57,006 bases of DNA. It comes from Actinomycetota bacterium (lineage in GTDB: Bacteria; Actinomycetota; Actinomycetes; S36-B12). This document shows, in pieces, positions 37,635 to 47,276 of this stretch (position 1 is its first letter; each line of letters opens with the position of its first letter). Below the pieces are notes generated by a model. It was given only the letters and a program-made list of their open reading frames with translations. It made no database searches and was not told the origin of the DNA. Location of the stretch: positions 1 through 57,006 of the forward strand of contig JAFMCH010000005.1 of the NCBI GenBank assembly GCA_017857875.1, in the 5' to 3' direction. The position numbers were made by a program, and so were the translations under genes.

Positions 37635-38917
37635 TGACCTCGGCCACCAGAGTCTTCGTGGCGCGCCTGTCCGGCGCGGGTGTTTTCGACCCCAAGGCCG
37701 ATCAGGTGGGCAAGCTCCGCGACATCGTGGTGATGCTCCGCAGCGAGCCGCGCCCACCGCGGGTATTGGGACTAGTCGTTGAGGTTGTCGGACGCCGCAA
37801 AATCTTTGTGCCGATGACCAAGGTGAGCGTCATCGATGCTGGGCAAATCGTGGTCAACGGTGTGGTCAACCTGCGCAGGTTCGAGCAGCGCCCCGGCGAA
37901 ACGCTGGTGATGGGTGACCTGCTCGATCGACACATCACCCTCGTCGAACCCGATAAGCACAGCAGCGCCGGTGGCACCGAGGACACCGCTTCGACCGTCG
38001 TGGTCATGGATGTCGGAATCGAACGAGAGATTCCTGGAGATTGGGTCGTCACGCAAATATTCGTGCGCCTCAAAGGTGGGCTTCGCCGTCGCGGCGAGAC
38101 ACGCGTGGTCGACTTTGATCAGGTGAAGGGCTTGACCCTCGCCACGCCGCAGCAGGGCGCTGAACATCTGCTCGCCACCATGGGAGACCTCCGACCGGCA
38201 GACCTCGCTCATGCTATTTCGGACCTGTCTCCCAAGCGACGCATTGAAGTGGCGCGCCAACTCGATGATGAACGCTTGGCCGATGTACTGGAAGAACTAC
38301 CCGAGGATGACCAGGTCGATATTCTTCAGCAACTCGAACGTGACCGAGCCGCCGATGTCCTAGAGGAAATGGATCCTGATGACGCCGCCGACTTGATTTC
38401 GGAGTTGCCACCCGACCAGGCCGCTGACCTGCTGGAGCGCATGGAGCCAGACGAGGCAGCCGATATTCGTCGGCTACTCAGTTATGACGACTACACGGCC
38501 GGCGGCATGATGACGACCGAGCCAATCGTGCTTCCACCAGACTCGACTGTGGCAGATGCACTGGCACACATCAGAAATCCTGACCTCTCCCCTTCACTCG
38601 CTGGCCAGGTCTATGTCGTTCGCCCCCCGATGGAGACTCCCACCGGGCGCTACGTCGGTACATGTCACTTTCAGCGTCTCTTAAGGGAACCACCAGGCAC
38701 ACTCGTGTCCGCCGTGCTCGATGCAGCCCTAGAGCCCATTAGTCCGGACACGCCGGTGGGTGAGGTGGCCCGGTACTTCGCCACCTACAACCTCGTGGCA
38801 TTGCCGGTGGTCGATAAGTCCGGGCGGCTCATCGGCGTGGTCACCGTAGACGACCTCGTCGATCACATGTTGCCTAAGGATTGGCGCGAGGGCGCGCCCG
38901 ATGTGGGAGCGCGCTGA
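37635..38917 (+). CDS. PRC-barrel-like plus MgtE N-terminal plus CBS domain protein, no transporter TM domain
   Basis: GTG start; repeated E-L/M-P/D-D-D-A-A-D motifs of MgtE_N; CBS region; no hydrophobic C-terminus. Confidence 0.82.
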
Positions 38918-39462
38918 TGGCACGCTCTCCGATCCCACGCCGACGCGAGATTCGTCTCGACCAACCTCTTGAGCGCGGTCGCCTCCGCAGCCCGTCCTAC
39001 GACCCGGAGAGTTTCGGGCGGTTCTCCGAACGCATCGCCCGCTTCATCGGCTCGTGGACGTTCATCGCCTGGATGACCGTTGTCATCGTGGCGTGGCTGC
39101 TGTTTAACATCTTTGCGCCCGAGAGCATCCGGCCTGATCCGTACCCCTTCATTTTCTTGACGCTCTTGCTTTCCCTCCAAGCCTCCTACGCCGCACCGTT
39201 GATCCTGCTGGCACAGAATCGACAATCCGATCGTGACCGAGTGCAGTACTTGGAAGACCGCGCCATGACCGAGCGCGTCATGGCGGATGCGGAGTTCCTT
39301 GCCCGTGAGATCGCATCCTTGCGACTTGCACTCGGCGACATCGCCACGCGCGACTATCTACGCGGTGAGTTACGCGACGCGGTCGAGGAAATTGCCCGCC
39401 AGATGGATGCTCGCATCGACGCACAAGGAGACCCGAGCGCGGGCAAGCACGACAACCCCTAG
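38917..39462 (+). CDS. DUF1003 membrane protein
   Basis: FSERIARFIGSWTFIAWMTVVIVAWLLFN...PYPFIFLTLLLSLQASYAAPLILLAQNRQ; TGATG 1-nt overlap with the previous gene. Confidence 0.9.
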   Translation: MARSPIPRRREIRLDQPLERGRLRSPSYDPESFGRFSERIARFIGSWTFIAWMTVVIVAWLLFNIFAPESIRPDPYPFIFLTLLLSLQASYAAPLILLAQNRQSDRDRVQYLEDRAMTERVMADAEFLAREIASLRLALGDIATRDYLRGELRDAVEEIARQMDARIDAQGDPSAGKHDNP

Positions 39463-39471
39463 CATCAAGGC

Positions 39472-40608
39472 ATGCCCACCATTAATCCCGATGATGTCAA
39501 TGCCGCCCTAGCCAAGGTGGAAGACCCAGAAATTCATCGACCGATCACCGACCTCGGCATGGTCAAATCGGTCGAAATCGACGGGGGTCGGGTGCGCGTG
39601 GCTATTTTCTTGACCGTCTCGGGTTGCCCCATGAAGGACACCATCACCCAACGGGTGACCCTCGCCGTGGGCAGCGTGCGCGGTGTTAGCGATGTCGAGG
39701 TCGAACTTGATGTGATGAACGACGAGCAACGCAAAAACCTGAAGTCGACGCTGCAGGGCGGACGCGAGGCCAAGGAGATTGTTTTTTCCCAGCCGGGCAA
39801 TCGCACCCACGTCTATGCGATCACCTCCGGCAAAGGCGGGGTCGGCAAATCATCGGTCACGGTCAACCTGGCGGTGGCCATGGCCGCTCGCGGCCAAAGC
39901 GTGGGCATCGTCGATGCCGATATCTACGGTCATTCGATCCCCGGCCTGATGGGCATTACCAGCCCGCCCACCGTGGTGGAGGGCATGATCATGCCCAGCG
40001 AAGCCCACGGTGTCCGCGCGATCTCGATGCTGCCGTTCAAACCTGGTGGCAGCACCCAACCGGTCGCTTTCCGCGGCCCGATGCTCCATCGGGCCCTCGA
40101 GCAGTTCCTGTCTGATGTGTGGTGGGGCGATCTGGATGTACTGCTGCTTGATCTGCCACCCGGCACCGGCGATATCGCGATCTCCAGCGCGCAACTGCTG
40201 CCCAGCGCATCCCTTGTTGTCGTCACGACTCCCCAGTCCGCTGCCGCGGATGTGGCGGTTCGCTCGGGCATGCTGGCCGAGCAAACCCATCAGAAGGTTG
40301 CCGGGGTCATTGAAAACATGAGCGGGTTCCCCTGCCCCCACTGCGGCGAACCGATCGATCTGTTCGGCGTTGGCGGTGGAGCCCGGGTGGCCGAGCAACT
40401 CAGCGCCGGATTGGGCTCGCCGGTGCCGCTGCTTGGCCGAGTGCCCTTCGATCCGCGGCTGCGCGAGGGCGGCGATCGGGGTGAACCACTCGTCCTTGCC
40501 GACCCGAGCGCACCTGCCGCAGCGTCACTGATTGACCTGGCTGATCAACTATCCAACAAGCCCCGGGGCCTGGTGGGGCAAGCACTAGGGCTCACCCCAT
40601 CGCGTTAG
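39472..40608 (+). CDS. apbC: Mrp/NBP35-family Fe-S carrier ATPase
   Basis: ITSGKGGVGKSSVTVNLA; DUF59-like N-terminus; FPCPHCG. Confidence 0.92.
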   Translation: MPTINPDDVNAALAKVEDPEIHRPITDLGMVKSVEIDGGRVRVAIFLTVSGCPMKDTITQRVTLAVGSVRGVSDVEVELDVMNDEQRKNLKSTLQGGREAKEIVFSQPGNRTHVYAITSGKGGVGKSSVTVNLAVAMAARGQSVGIVDADIYGHSIPGLMGITSPPTVVEGMIMPSEAHGVRAISMLPFKPGGSTQPVAFRGPMLHRALEQFLSDVWWGDLDVLLLDLPPGTGDIAISSAQLLPSASLVVVTTPQSAAADVAVRSGMLAEQTHQKVAGVIENMSGFPCPHCGEPIDLFGVGGGARVAEQLSAGLGSPVPLLGRVPFDPRLREGGDRGEPLVLADPSAPAAASLIDLADQLSNKPRGLVGQALGLTPSR

Positions 40609-40934
40609 GTAGCGTCGGGATCAAACCTCGGTGCGTTGTCAGCGGGCTTTACCGGCTTCTTGCCGGCATCATCGTCGTCATTGAGTAAATCGCCCATGAG
40701 GTTTCGGGGGTGATACTGACGGAAGTCCTGCAGGGTCTTCTTGGTTTCGTTGATGTCGATGCCAGCCGAGTCCACGAGGTCTTGGCGGGCCGTGGTCGCC
40801 ATCGCCCGCACATTGCGCAGCATGCGTGCGGCATCGGCTGCAGCCCTAGGCAGCTTCTCGGGACCAAAAATCAGCAGTCCAATCACCGCGAGAATTGCTA
40901 TCTCGCCAATGCCCACATCAAACATGTGGCTCAC
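40605..40934 (-). CDS. tatB: Sec-independent translocase TatB-like protein
   Basis: MFDVGIGEIAILAVIGLLIFGPEKLPRAAADAARMLRNVR. Confidence 0.88.
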   Translation of the reverse strand: MSHMFDVGIGEIAILAVIGLLIFGPEKLPRAAADAARMLRNVRAMATTARQDLVDSAGIDINETKKTLQDFRQYHPRNLMGDLLNDDDDAGKKPVKPADNAPRFDPDAT

Positions 40935-40998
40935 AGTACGTGTTCTGACCGCGCTTGTCCTTACCTAGCCCTGCTTCCGCCCACATCATTCTCAGCGG

Positions 40999-42081
40999 TC
41001 ACTCTCGGCGGTCGCCGCCCAGCCGCACCGCCACCACGAATTCCGCACCGCCACCGAGGACCGTCAACTCGATGGTGTCTCCTGGTGCGTTGTCGCGAAT
41101 GGCAATAATCAAATCCTCAGCCGTGTCGACCGGCTGTCCATCCACAGCAATGATCACATCACCGGCGACGAGGCCAGCACGTTCAGCCGGACCGCCGGGA
41201 TTGACTGTGTCAATCAGTGCGCCAGAGCCTCGGTAGGCTGGATCGAGGCTGACCCCGATCACCGGGGTCAGCGAGGAACCGGAGGCAATTAATTCGGCGG
41301 CAATCCGCTCAGCGGAGCGTGCCGGAATGGCAAAACCCAAACCGATGCTTCCCAGCTCACCACCGGCGGCTAACGTCGCGATTGCTGAGTTGACCCCAAC
41401 GACCTCACCCGCGCCGTTGAGGAGAGGGCCACCTGAATTTCCAGGATTGATGGGGGCGTCTGTCTGAATGGCATTGATGAAAGCGGTCTGGGCGGCTGAG
41501 CCGGTGGTAACCGGACGATCAAGCGCACTGACAATTCCTGAAGTCACAGTGCCAGCTAGGCCTAGAGGGGCCCCGATGGCAATCACCGCATCGCCTACTG
41601 CAAGTACTGAACTATCGCCCCACACGGCCACCTGAAGATCGCGTTTACCAACCTGCAAGACGGCAATGTCAGCAGAGATGTTTCGCCCAACAATTGTTGC
41701 AGCCGAACGTGTTCCATCTTCAAAGACCACCGTCACCTCAGCATTGGCACTATCGACCGCCGCATCAATCACGTGATTGTTCGTCACGATGTATCCGTCG
41801 GCTCGCACGACAAAACCTGATCCCGACCCGGAATCTAATCCGGCTTCGACCAGGATCGACACCACACTGGGCAGGACCTGCTCAGCAATCGAGGCGATAG
41901 TGCCCGCGACGGGTGCCTGACGCTCATTGACCTGCTGCGGCAATGGCTGCACCACGCCGGTGGTTCCTGCCGGGCGAGCAACCGATGAAGCTGTGAACCC
42001 CAAACCTATTCCGATTCCGGCACCCGCCAGCCCCAGCACAACAACGCCTACCCATGCCGCCAGCCACCAGCGCGTCGTCAC
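40999..42081 (-). CDS. HtrA/DegP-like S1C serine protease with PDZ domain
   Basis: TNNHVID, DIAVLQV, NPGNSGGPLLN, C-terminal PDZ. Confidence 0.92.
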   Translation of the reverse strand: MTTRWWLAAWVGVVVLGLAGAGIGIGLGFTASSVARPAGTTGVVQPLPQQVNERQAPVAGTIASIAEQVLPSVVSILVEAGLDSGSGSGFVVRADGYIVTNNHVIDAAVDSANAEVTVVFEDGTRSAATIVGRNISADIAVLQVGKRDLQVAVWGDSSVLAVGDAVIAIGAPLGLAGTVTSGIVSALDRPVTTGSAAQTAFINAIQTDAPINPGNSGGPLLNGAGEVVGVNSAIATLAAGGELGSIGLGFAIPARSAERIAAELIASGSSLTPVIGVSLDPAYRGSGALIDTVNPGGPAERAGLVAGDVIIAVDGQPVDTAEDLIIAIRDNAPGDTIELTVLGGGAEFVVAVRLGGDRRE

Positions 42082-43325
42082 GTCGGGTCACCAGAGAGGG
42101 CGGATTCCTTGCGCAAGGCTAGGCCCATGAAAGCCGCCACCAGCACGATCCCGGTTGCACCGACCGCGACGGTGACCGGTGAAGAGGTGACGTCGATCAT
42201 TACGCCCCAGGCCAAGACACCGATCGGGGCAGCGAAAACACCGATGGTCGTGGCGGCTGCCAAACCTTCCATTTCGTCGCCACCCGGCTCACTCGAACAA
42301 GCCGCTGCCGCGGCCCCGATCATCAAGGACCGATAGGTGAAGCGACAGGCACCCAAGCCAAAGCCGATCAGCGTCCACGCCACCAGATCAGAGGTACTCA
42401 GAGGCAGCAGGGCGCTCAGACTGAAGGCAAACATGAATACGCCCGCGCCCACCAATGCCCACAGCGATGCCTGGATAGCACCCCACCGCCGTTCAACGCG
42501 ACCGACAACCAAAGGGGTCACCACTCGGCCGGCACCGATGCCTGCCAGCACGAGTCCGGCGCCGGACGGCAGCGGGGCATGGTCGACGCTATTGAGGATT
42601 GGCACGATCAAGCTGATCATCGGCACTATGAATAGCGTCGTGGCAACCACCAGGATCACCACCTCACGGAGGCGCGCATTCGTGCGCAGGGAGCCGAGGA
42701 TTCTGCGCATCGGCTGACCGCGATCCTCCCGCGGCGGATTCGGCTCACGTAACGGCGCCACTCGCATCACAAACACCGCGAGCGGAATGGTGAGCAGACC
42801 ATTAGCGATGACCCCGGCGGCTGGATCCGTGGCGCTGATGATGCTGCCGCCGATGATGGCTCCCGCAACGGCGGCCAACCCCGACACAGCCGATCGCCAG
42901 GACATCGATGCGGCTATCGAAGTCTTATCGAAGTAGGTGCGGGTCACGATGGGGGTCAGCACGGCAGTGATGCCTGACAATAGACCGAAGACCGGAGCAG
43001 CAATCAATAAGACCGCGACCTGCTCGTCGGTGGTGGCCACGATGATTCCCGTGATGATCCACGACACTGCAACACCGGCCTGGGCCCAGGCGAACACCTT
43101 AAGGGGGCCTCGCCTAGCCGCAAGCCGTTCGGTCCAGGGTGCCGCGATACCCGCGCACACCAGGAGCAGGGCAAGGAACACGGCGGTGATCAGACCACCA
43201 TTCCCACTCGCACCCAAGGTTGTTGCCGCGGTGGCACCTAGGGTGCCCGCAATAGTCCCGGCTACCGCGATACCCCCGACCACAAGGTAGCCGACCGACG
43301 TAGAACGTGCGCCCGACTTGACCAC
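42078..43325 (-). CDS. MFS-type transporter
   Basis: About 12 TM segments; 4-nt overlap with the HtrA gene. Confidence 0.8.
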   Translation of the reverse strand: MVKSGARSTSVGYLVVGGIAVAGTIAGTLGATAATTLGASGNGGLITAVFLALLLVCAGIAAPWTERLAARRGPLKVFAWAQAGVAVSWIITGIIVATTDEQVAVLLIAAPVFGLLSGITAVLTPIVTRTYFDKTSIAASMSWRSAVSGLAAVAGAIIGGSIISATDPAAGVIANGLLTIPLAVFVMRVAPLREPNPPREDRGQPMRRILGSLRTNARLREVVILVVATTLFIVPMISLIVPILNSVDHAPLPSGAGLVLAGIGAGRVVTPLVVGRVERRWGAIQASLWALVGAGVFMFAFSLSALLPLSTSDLVAWTLIGFGLGACRFTYRSLMIGAAAAACSSEPGGDEMEGLAAATTIGVFAAPIGVLAWGVMIDVTSSPVTVAVGATGIVLVAAFMGLALRKESALSGDPT

Positions 43326-43351
43326 TGGGTTCCCCTCAGGAAAAAGCTGGC

Positions 43352-43519
43352 TTACGCCACAGCAGCGGTGAGTTTTTCGCCCAATTCGGTCACCTCGGTG
43401 ACATTAAGTTCAACCACGAGCCGGCCACCACCTTCAAGCGGAACCCGCATCACGTAGCTACGGCCTTCCTTGGTTACCTCCATCGGGCCATCGCCCGTAC
43501 GTGGCTTCATGGCGGCCAT
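43352..43519 (-). CDS. DUF3117 family small protein
   Basis: MAAMKPRTGDGPMEVTKEGRSYVMRVPLEGGGRLVVELNVTEVTELGEKL. Confidence 0.9.
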   Translation of the reverse strand: MAAMKPRTGDGPMEVTKEGRSYVMRVPLEGGGRLVVELNVTEVTELGEKLTAAVA

Positions 43520-43692
43520 GAATGATCCCTTCATTCGTGCACTCAAGCGGCTGCGTAACACCGTTTAGGCAGGGGCTCACATGCCCCATCTGTCAGTAAG
43601 GGCCCATTATCGCCTATCGCGTGCCACTTCGCTGCCTGCGGGTGCTAGTTGACCGGACCCGGCGTGCGGAGGCCCGCGTGTTCAGGGGGCAA

Positions 43693-43980
43693 TTAATCGC
43701 CGCGCAGCTGGCGGATCTGTTCATTGCGATCGGCAAGTTCGGCGGTGAGTCGCTCCACGACCGCATCAACATCACTCATCTTGTAACCGCGCACCGCTTG
43801 ATCAAGGTGGAGCTCGTCAACAGCATCGATCGATAATTCACCGATCGGTACCTCGACCAGGGCGGGGCGGCCCACATCGCCGGAGTCATCGGCCAGGCCC
43901 GGGTCGGGCCAACGATTCGTGGCCAACAGCACCGTTCCGGTAATCACCGCGATCCCCACGAGCACGAACAAGATGGCCAT
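43693..43980 (-). CDS. DivIVA-domain membrane protein
   Basis: N-terminal TM; LHLDQAVRGYKMSDVDAVVERLTAELADRNEQI. Confidence 0.85.
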   Translation of the reverse strand: MAILFVLVGIAVITGTVLLATNRWPDPGLADDSGDVGRPALVEVPIGELSIDAVDELHLDQAVRGYKMSDVDAVVERLTAELADRNEQIRQLRGD

Positions 43981-43995
43981 GGAGACTATGGTGCC

Positions 43996-44898
43996 ATGGC
44001 CCAACCTGGTGATCCTGCTTCGACCGCGCCCGGACCCCTCGTGTTGAACGGTCAGTCATTCGACTCTGACCAGCGCCTCATCATGGCGATCATCAATCGC
44101 ACCCCTGATTCGTTTTATGACGCCGGTGCCACATTCGCCGACGATGCCGCACTCGATGCCGCCCGCGAGGCGGTGGCCGCAGGTGCAAACATCCTCGACA
44201 TCGGCGGAGTCAAGGCAGGTCCGGGCGTCGTGGTGTCGGTGCGCGAGGAAATTGAGCGCACCGCCGAGTTCATCGCCACACTGCGCGCTGAGCACCCGCG
44301 CACGGTAATCAGCGTGGACACCTGGCGAGCTGAGGTGGGCGACGCCGCCTGTCGGGCTGGGGCCACATTGATTAACGATGCCTGGGGCGGGGTGGAACCT
44401 GAGTTGGTTGAGGTGGCCGCCCAATATGGCGTGGGCATCGTGTGTACTCACGCTGGTGGGCAGCACCCGCGTACGCGACCCCACCGCATCGCCTACCCCG
44501 ACGTGATGGCAGATGTACTGACGCGCACGCTTGCCCTCGCCACCAGAGCAGAACAGGTCGGAGTCCCGCGAAGCGCCATCATCATCGACCCTGGTCACGA
44601 CTTTGGGCTTAACACCCGTCAATCCCTTGAGGTAACTCGCCGGCTGGACGAGATGGTTGATACCGGTTGGCCGGTCCTGGTCTCCCTGTCTCGCAAAGAC
44701 TTTGTCGGTGAGACACTCGATATTTCAGTGCCCCAGGATCGTCTCACCGGCACCCTCGCGGCAACCTCCATAGCTACCTGGCTGGGTGCTCGAGTCTTTC
44801 GCGTACACGATGTCGCACAAACGCGCCACACCGTTGACATGGTGGATGCGATCCGCGGGATCCGCCAACCGAGCGTGAATAGACGTGGCTTGGCCTGA
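43996..44898 (+). CDS. folP: Dihydropteroate synthase
   Basis: LIMAIINRTPDSFYDAGATF; GANILDIGGVKAGPG; DPGHDFGLN. Confidence 0.92.
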   Translation: MAQPGDPASTAPGPLVLNGQSFDSDQRLIMAIINRTPDSFYDAGATFADDAALDAAREAVAAGANILDIGGVKAGPGVVVSVREEIERTAEFIATLRAEHPRTVISVDTWRAEVGDAACRAGATLINDAWGGVEPELVEVAAQYGVGIVCTHAGGQHPRTRPHRIAYPDVMADVLTRTLALATRAEQVGVPRSAIIIDPGHDFGLNTRQSLEVTRRLDEMVDTGWPVLVSLSRKDFVGETLDISVPQDRLTGTLAATSIATWLGARVFRVHDVAQTRHTVDMVDAIRGIRQPSVNRRGLA

Positions 44899-45030
44899 AT
44901 CTGGCGAGCGCTGAAAATCCGCCAGTCTTTACCCAACCCGAACATGGCTCGAATCACTTCCACACAGTGAGCACGCACAGTTGTTGTCATGGCGGCACAT
45001 CGGCCGCCCGATGGCAATAAGGAGAGCACC

Positions 45031-45651
45031 ATGCGAAACCGTCGAACCACTTCAGCCCTGGCCGCCAGCGCCCTGGTCTTGACCGGAATGGCCGGAATCG
45101 CCGTTGCGGCCGGCGCCCAGGCTGACGATGAAACCCCCGCGCCCGGAACGTCCGCACCTGGAGCCGCCGATACCGACCCCGAGCGAGACCGCGATCGCGT
45201 CGGCCAAGGTCCGCGTTCGGGCAAGGGCCAGATGCGTGAACTAGGCCAGAACATGCTGCACGGTGAGATCGTTGTCGAAGACGAGAACGGCGTCGCTCAA
45301 ACACGACTGATTCAACGCGGCGAGGTGACCGCGATCGATGGCGGCTCAGTGACCGTTGAGAGCAGCGACGGCTTTGTCGCGACCTACACGATCACCGATG
45401 AGACAGAGCAAAAGCGCGATCGTGAAGATGGCATCGCCCAGATCGGCGACACCGCTCACGTGAAGGCACAAGGCGATGGCTCAGCAGAATTCATCGGAGC
45501 CATGAGCCCCGAGGCCGAGGCCGAAATGGAGCAGCGTCGCGCAGACATGGAGGAGTGGATGTCCACACGTCCTGAGGGTGCGGGCAAGCCAGGTCGCGGT
45601 CCCGGTGGCCAGCGTCACGGCGGCCCGGGGCAGGCTGACGAAGCCGCATAG
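45031..45651 (+). CDS. Secreted protein, function unknown (DUF5666-like segment)
   Basis: Signal peptide MRNRRTTSALAASALVLTGMAGIAVAAGAQA; AAGGAG SD; charged Gly-rich tail. Confidence 0.72.
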   Translation: MRNRRTTSALAASALVLTGMAGIAVAAGAQADDETPAPGTSAPGAADTDPERDRDRVGQGPRSGKGQMRELGQNMLHGEIVVEDENGVAQTRLIQRGEVTAIDGGSVTVESSDGFVATYTITDETEQKRDREDGIAQIGDTAHVKAQGDGSAEFIGAMSPEAEAEMEQRRADMEEWMSTRPEGAGKPGRGPGGQRHGGPGQADEAA

Positions 45652-45670
45652 CCAGCCGATACGCACTCGC

Positions 45671-45755
45671 GGGGACTCCCGGGTAGACAGCGTGGTGAGG
45701 TGTCTGATTCACTTAGTTGAATTATCAATTACCTACCTGCGACCTAGGAGTCCCC
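45671..45755 (+). promoter_or_regulatory. Candidate RBS-sequestering inverted repeat in yceI leader
   Basis: GGGGACTCC (45671-45679) and GGAGTCCCC (45747-45755); second arm contains the SD and abuts ATG 45756. Confidence 0.5.
45713..45732. promoter_or_regulatory. Candidate operator
   Basis: TTAGTTGA-ATTA-TCAATTAC imperfect inverted repeat (core TTGA-N4-TCAA) upstream of yceI. Confidence 0.4.
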
Positions 45756-46304
45756 ATGAGTACCGACCTCGCCACCACGACCGGCACCTGGACCATCGAT
45801 CCCACCCACACGACGATCAGCTTTTCAGCGCGCCACGCGATGATCGCGAAGGTGCGCGGGCAGTTCAATGAATTCACCGGCACCTTGACCCTCGATGGTC
45901 AGTCACCGGCGCGGTCCACCGCAGACCTGACCATCATGAGCGCCAGTATCGACACCAATAACCTCGACCGCGATGCTCATTTGAAATCCGCAGACTTCCT
46001 GGATGTTGATCAGTTTCCGACCATCACCTTCACCACCACTTCGGTCAAGGCCACCGCAGATGGCTTCATCGTGTCGGGCGTTTTGGATATCCACGGGATC
46101 GCCAAGCCTGTAGACGTCACCTGGGAACTCATCGGCATCAACACCGACCCCTTTGGCGCAATTCGCATCGGCTTCGAAGGGCACACGGAAATCAGTCGCA
46201 AGGAGTTCGGGCTGGTCTGGAACGTGGCGCTCGAGGCCGGCGGCGTGCTGGTCGGTGATGCGATCAAGCTCAGCTTTGATGTTGAGGCCGTCAAGCAGGT
46301 GTGA
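45756..46304 (+). CDS. YceI family protein
   Basis: GTWTIDPTHTTISFSARHAMIAKVRGQFNEFTGTL; typical YceI. Confidence 0.92.
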   Translation: MSTDLATTTGTWTIDPTHTTISFSARHAMIAKVRGQFNEFTGTLTLDGQSPARSTADLTIMSASIDTNNLDRDAHLKSADFLDVDQFPTITFTTTSVKATADGFIVSGVLDIHGIAKPVDVTWELIGINTDPFGAIRIGFEGHTEISRKEFGLVWNVALEAGGVLVGDAIKLSFDVEAVKQV

Positions 46305-46328
46305 TCAACGCTGGGCTAACGTCGCGGT

Positions 46329-47264
46329 GTGACGCACACACACTCTCGCGAATCGGCAGCCGGAATCGGACTCGCAACCTATCGCGGTGACGCACTCCTA
46401 GACGTGTGGTTCCCCGAGCCTGTTCTCGACCCAACTCCGGCTTCCGTGCCCGGCATCGACACGGCTATTCGCGCCGATGACGTGCGGGGCCTGCATACCA
46501 AAACTATTCGCGTCGTCATCGACGATCTGGCGCAGGCGCCCGCTGATGCGGCCGATGCCTATCTGAGATTGCACTTACTGTCGCACCGACTCGTGCAGCC
46601 TCGAACAATCAACCTTGATGGCATTTTCGGCCTCCTGCCGCTGAATGCCTGGACCTCCCTGGGACCGGTGGCACCGGATGATTTAGCCAACACCACCCTT
46701 CGAGCGCGGAGCCATGGCGTTCACCTCACAGTCTTTGGTGTTGATCGCTTTCCCCGCATGATCGACTACGTCGCACCCACCGGTGTCCGCATCGCAGATG
46801 GCGACCGGGTTCGGCTAGGTGCGCACCTGGCCGCAGGAACGGTCATCATGCATGAGGGGTTCGTGAACTTCAATGCCGGGACCCTGGGCACATCGATGGT
46901 CGAAGGTCGAATTTCCGCAGGGGTCGTTGTGGGTGACGGATCGGATATCGGGGGTGGTGCCTCCATCATGGGCACCCTGTCTGGTGGGGGTCAAGAGGTC
47001 ATCACCGTTGGCGAGCAATGCTTGATCGGTGCCAACGCCGGAATCGGCATCAGTCTCGGTGACCGATGCATTGTCGAGGCTGGCGCCTACATCACCGGAG
47101 GCTCGCTGCTGACACTTCCCGATGGCCGCGTCGTCAAGGCGCGGGAGGTCTCCGGCGTCGACGATCTACTGTTTCGCCGTCATTCCGTCTCCGGTGCACT
47201 CCAGGCACTGCCTCGCACCGGCGATTGGGGTGGGCTGAACTCAGCGTTACACACAAACGCCTAG
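46329..47264 (+). CDS. dapD: Tetrahydrodipicolinate N-succinyltransferase
   Basis: Left-handed beta-helix hexapeptides; [20 protein letters not shown]...[20 protein letters not shown]. Confidence 0.93.
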   Translation: MTHTHSRESAAGIGLATYRGDALLDVWFPEPVLDPTPASVPGIDTAIRADDVRGLHTKTIRVVIDDLAQAPADAADAYLRLHLLSHRLVQPRTINLDGIFGLLPLNAWTSLGPVAPDDLANTTLRARSHGVHLTVFGVDRFPRMIDYVAPTGVRIADGDRVRLGAHLAAGTVIMHEGFVNFNAGTLGTSMVEGRISAGVVVGDGSDIGGGASIMGTLSGGGQEVITVGEQCLIGANAGIGISLGDRCIVEAGAYITGGSLLTLPDGRVVKAREVSGVDDLLFRRHSVSGALQALPRTGDWGGLNSALHTNA

Positions 47265-47276
47265 CGGGTCCGGTGC

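Noticed and set aside
44056-44622. 188-aa minus-strand ORF
   Set aside because: Antisense to folP; shadow ORF without motifs.
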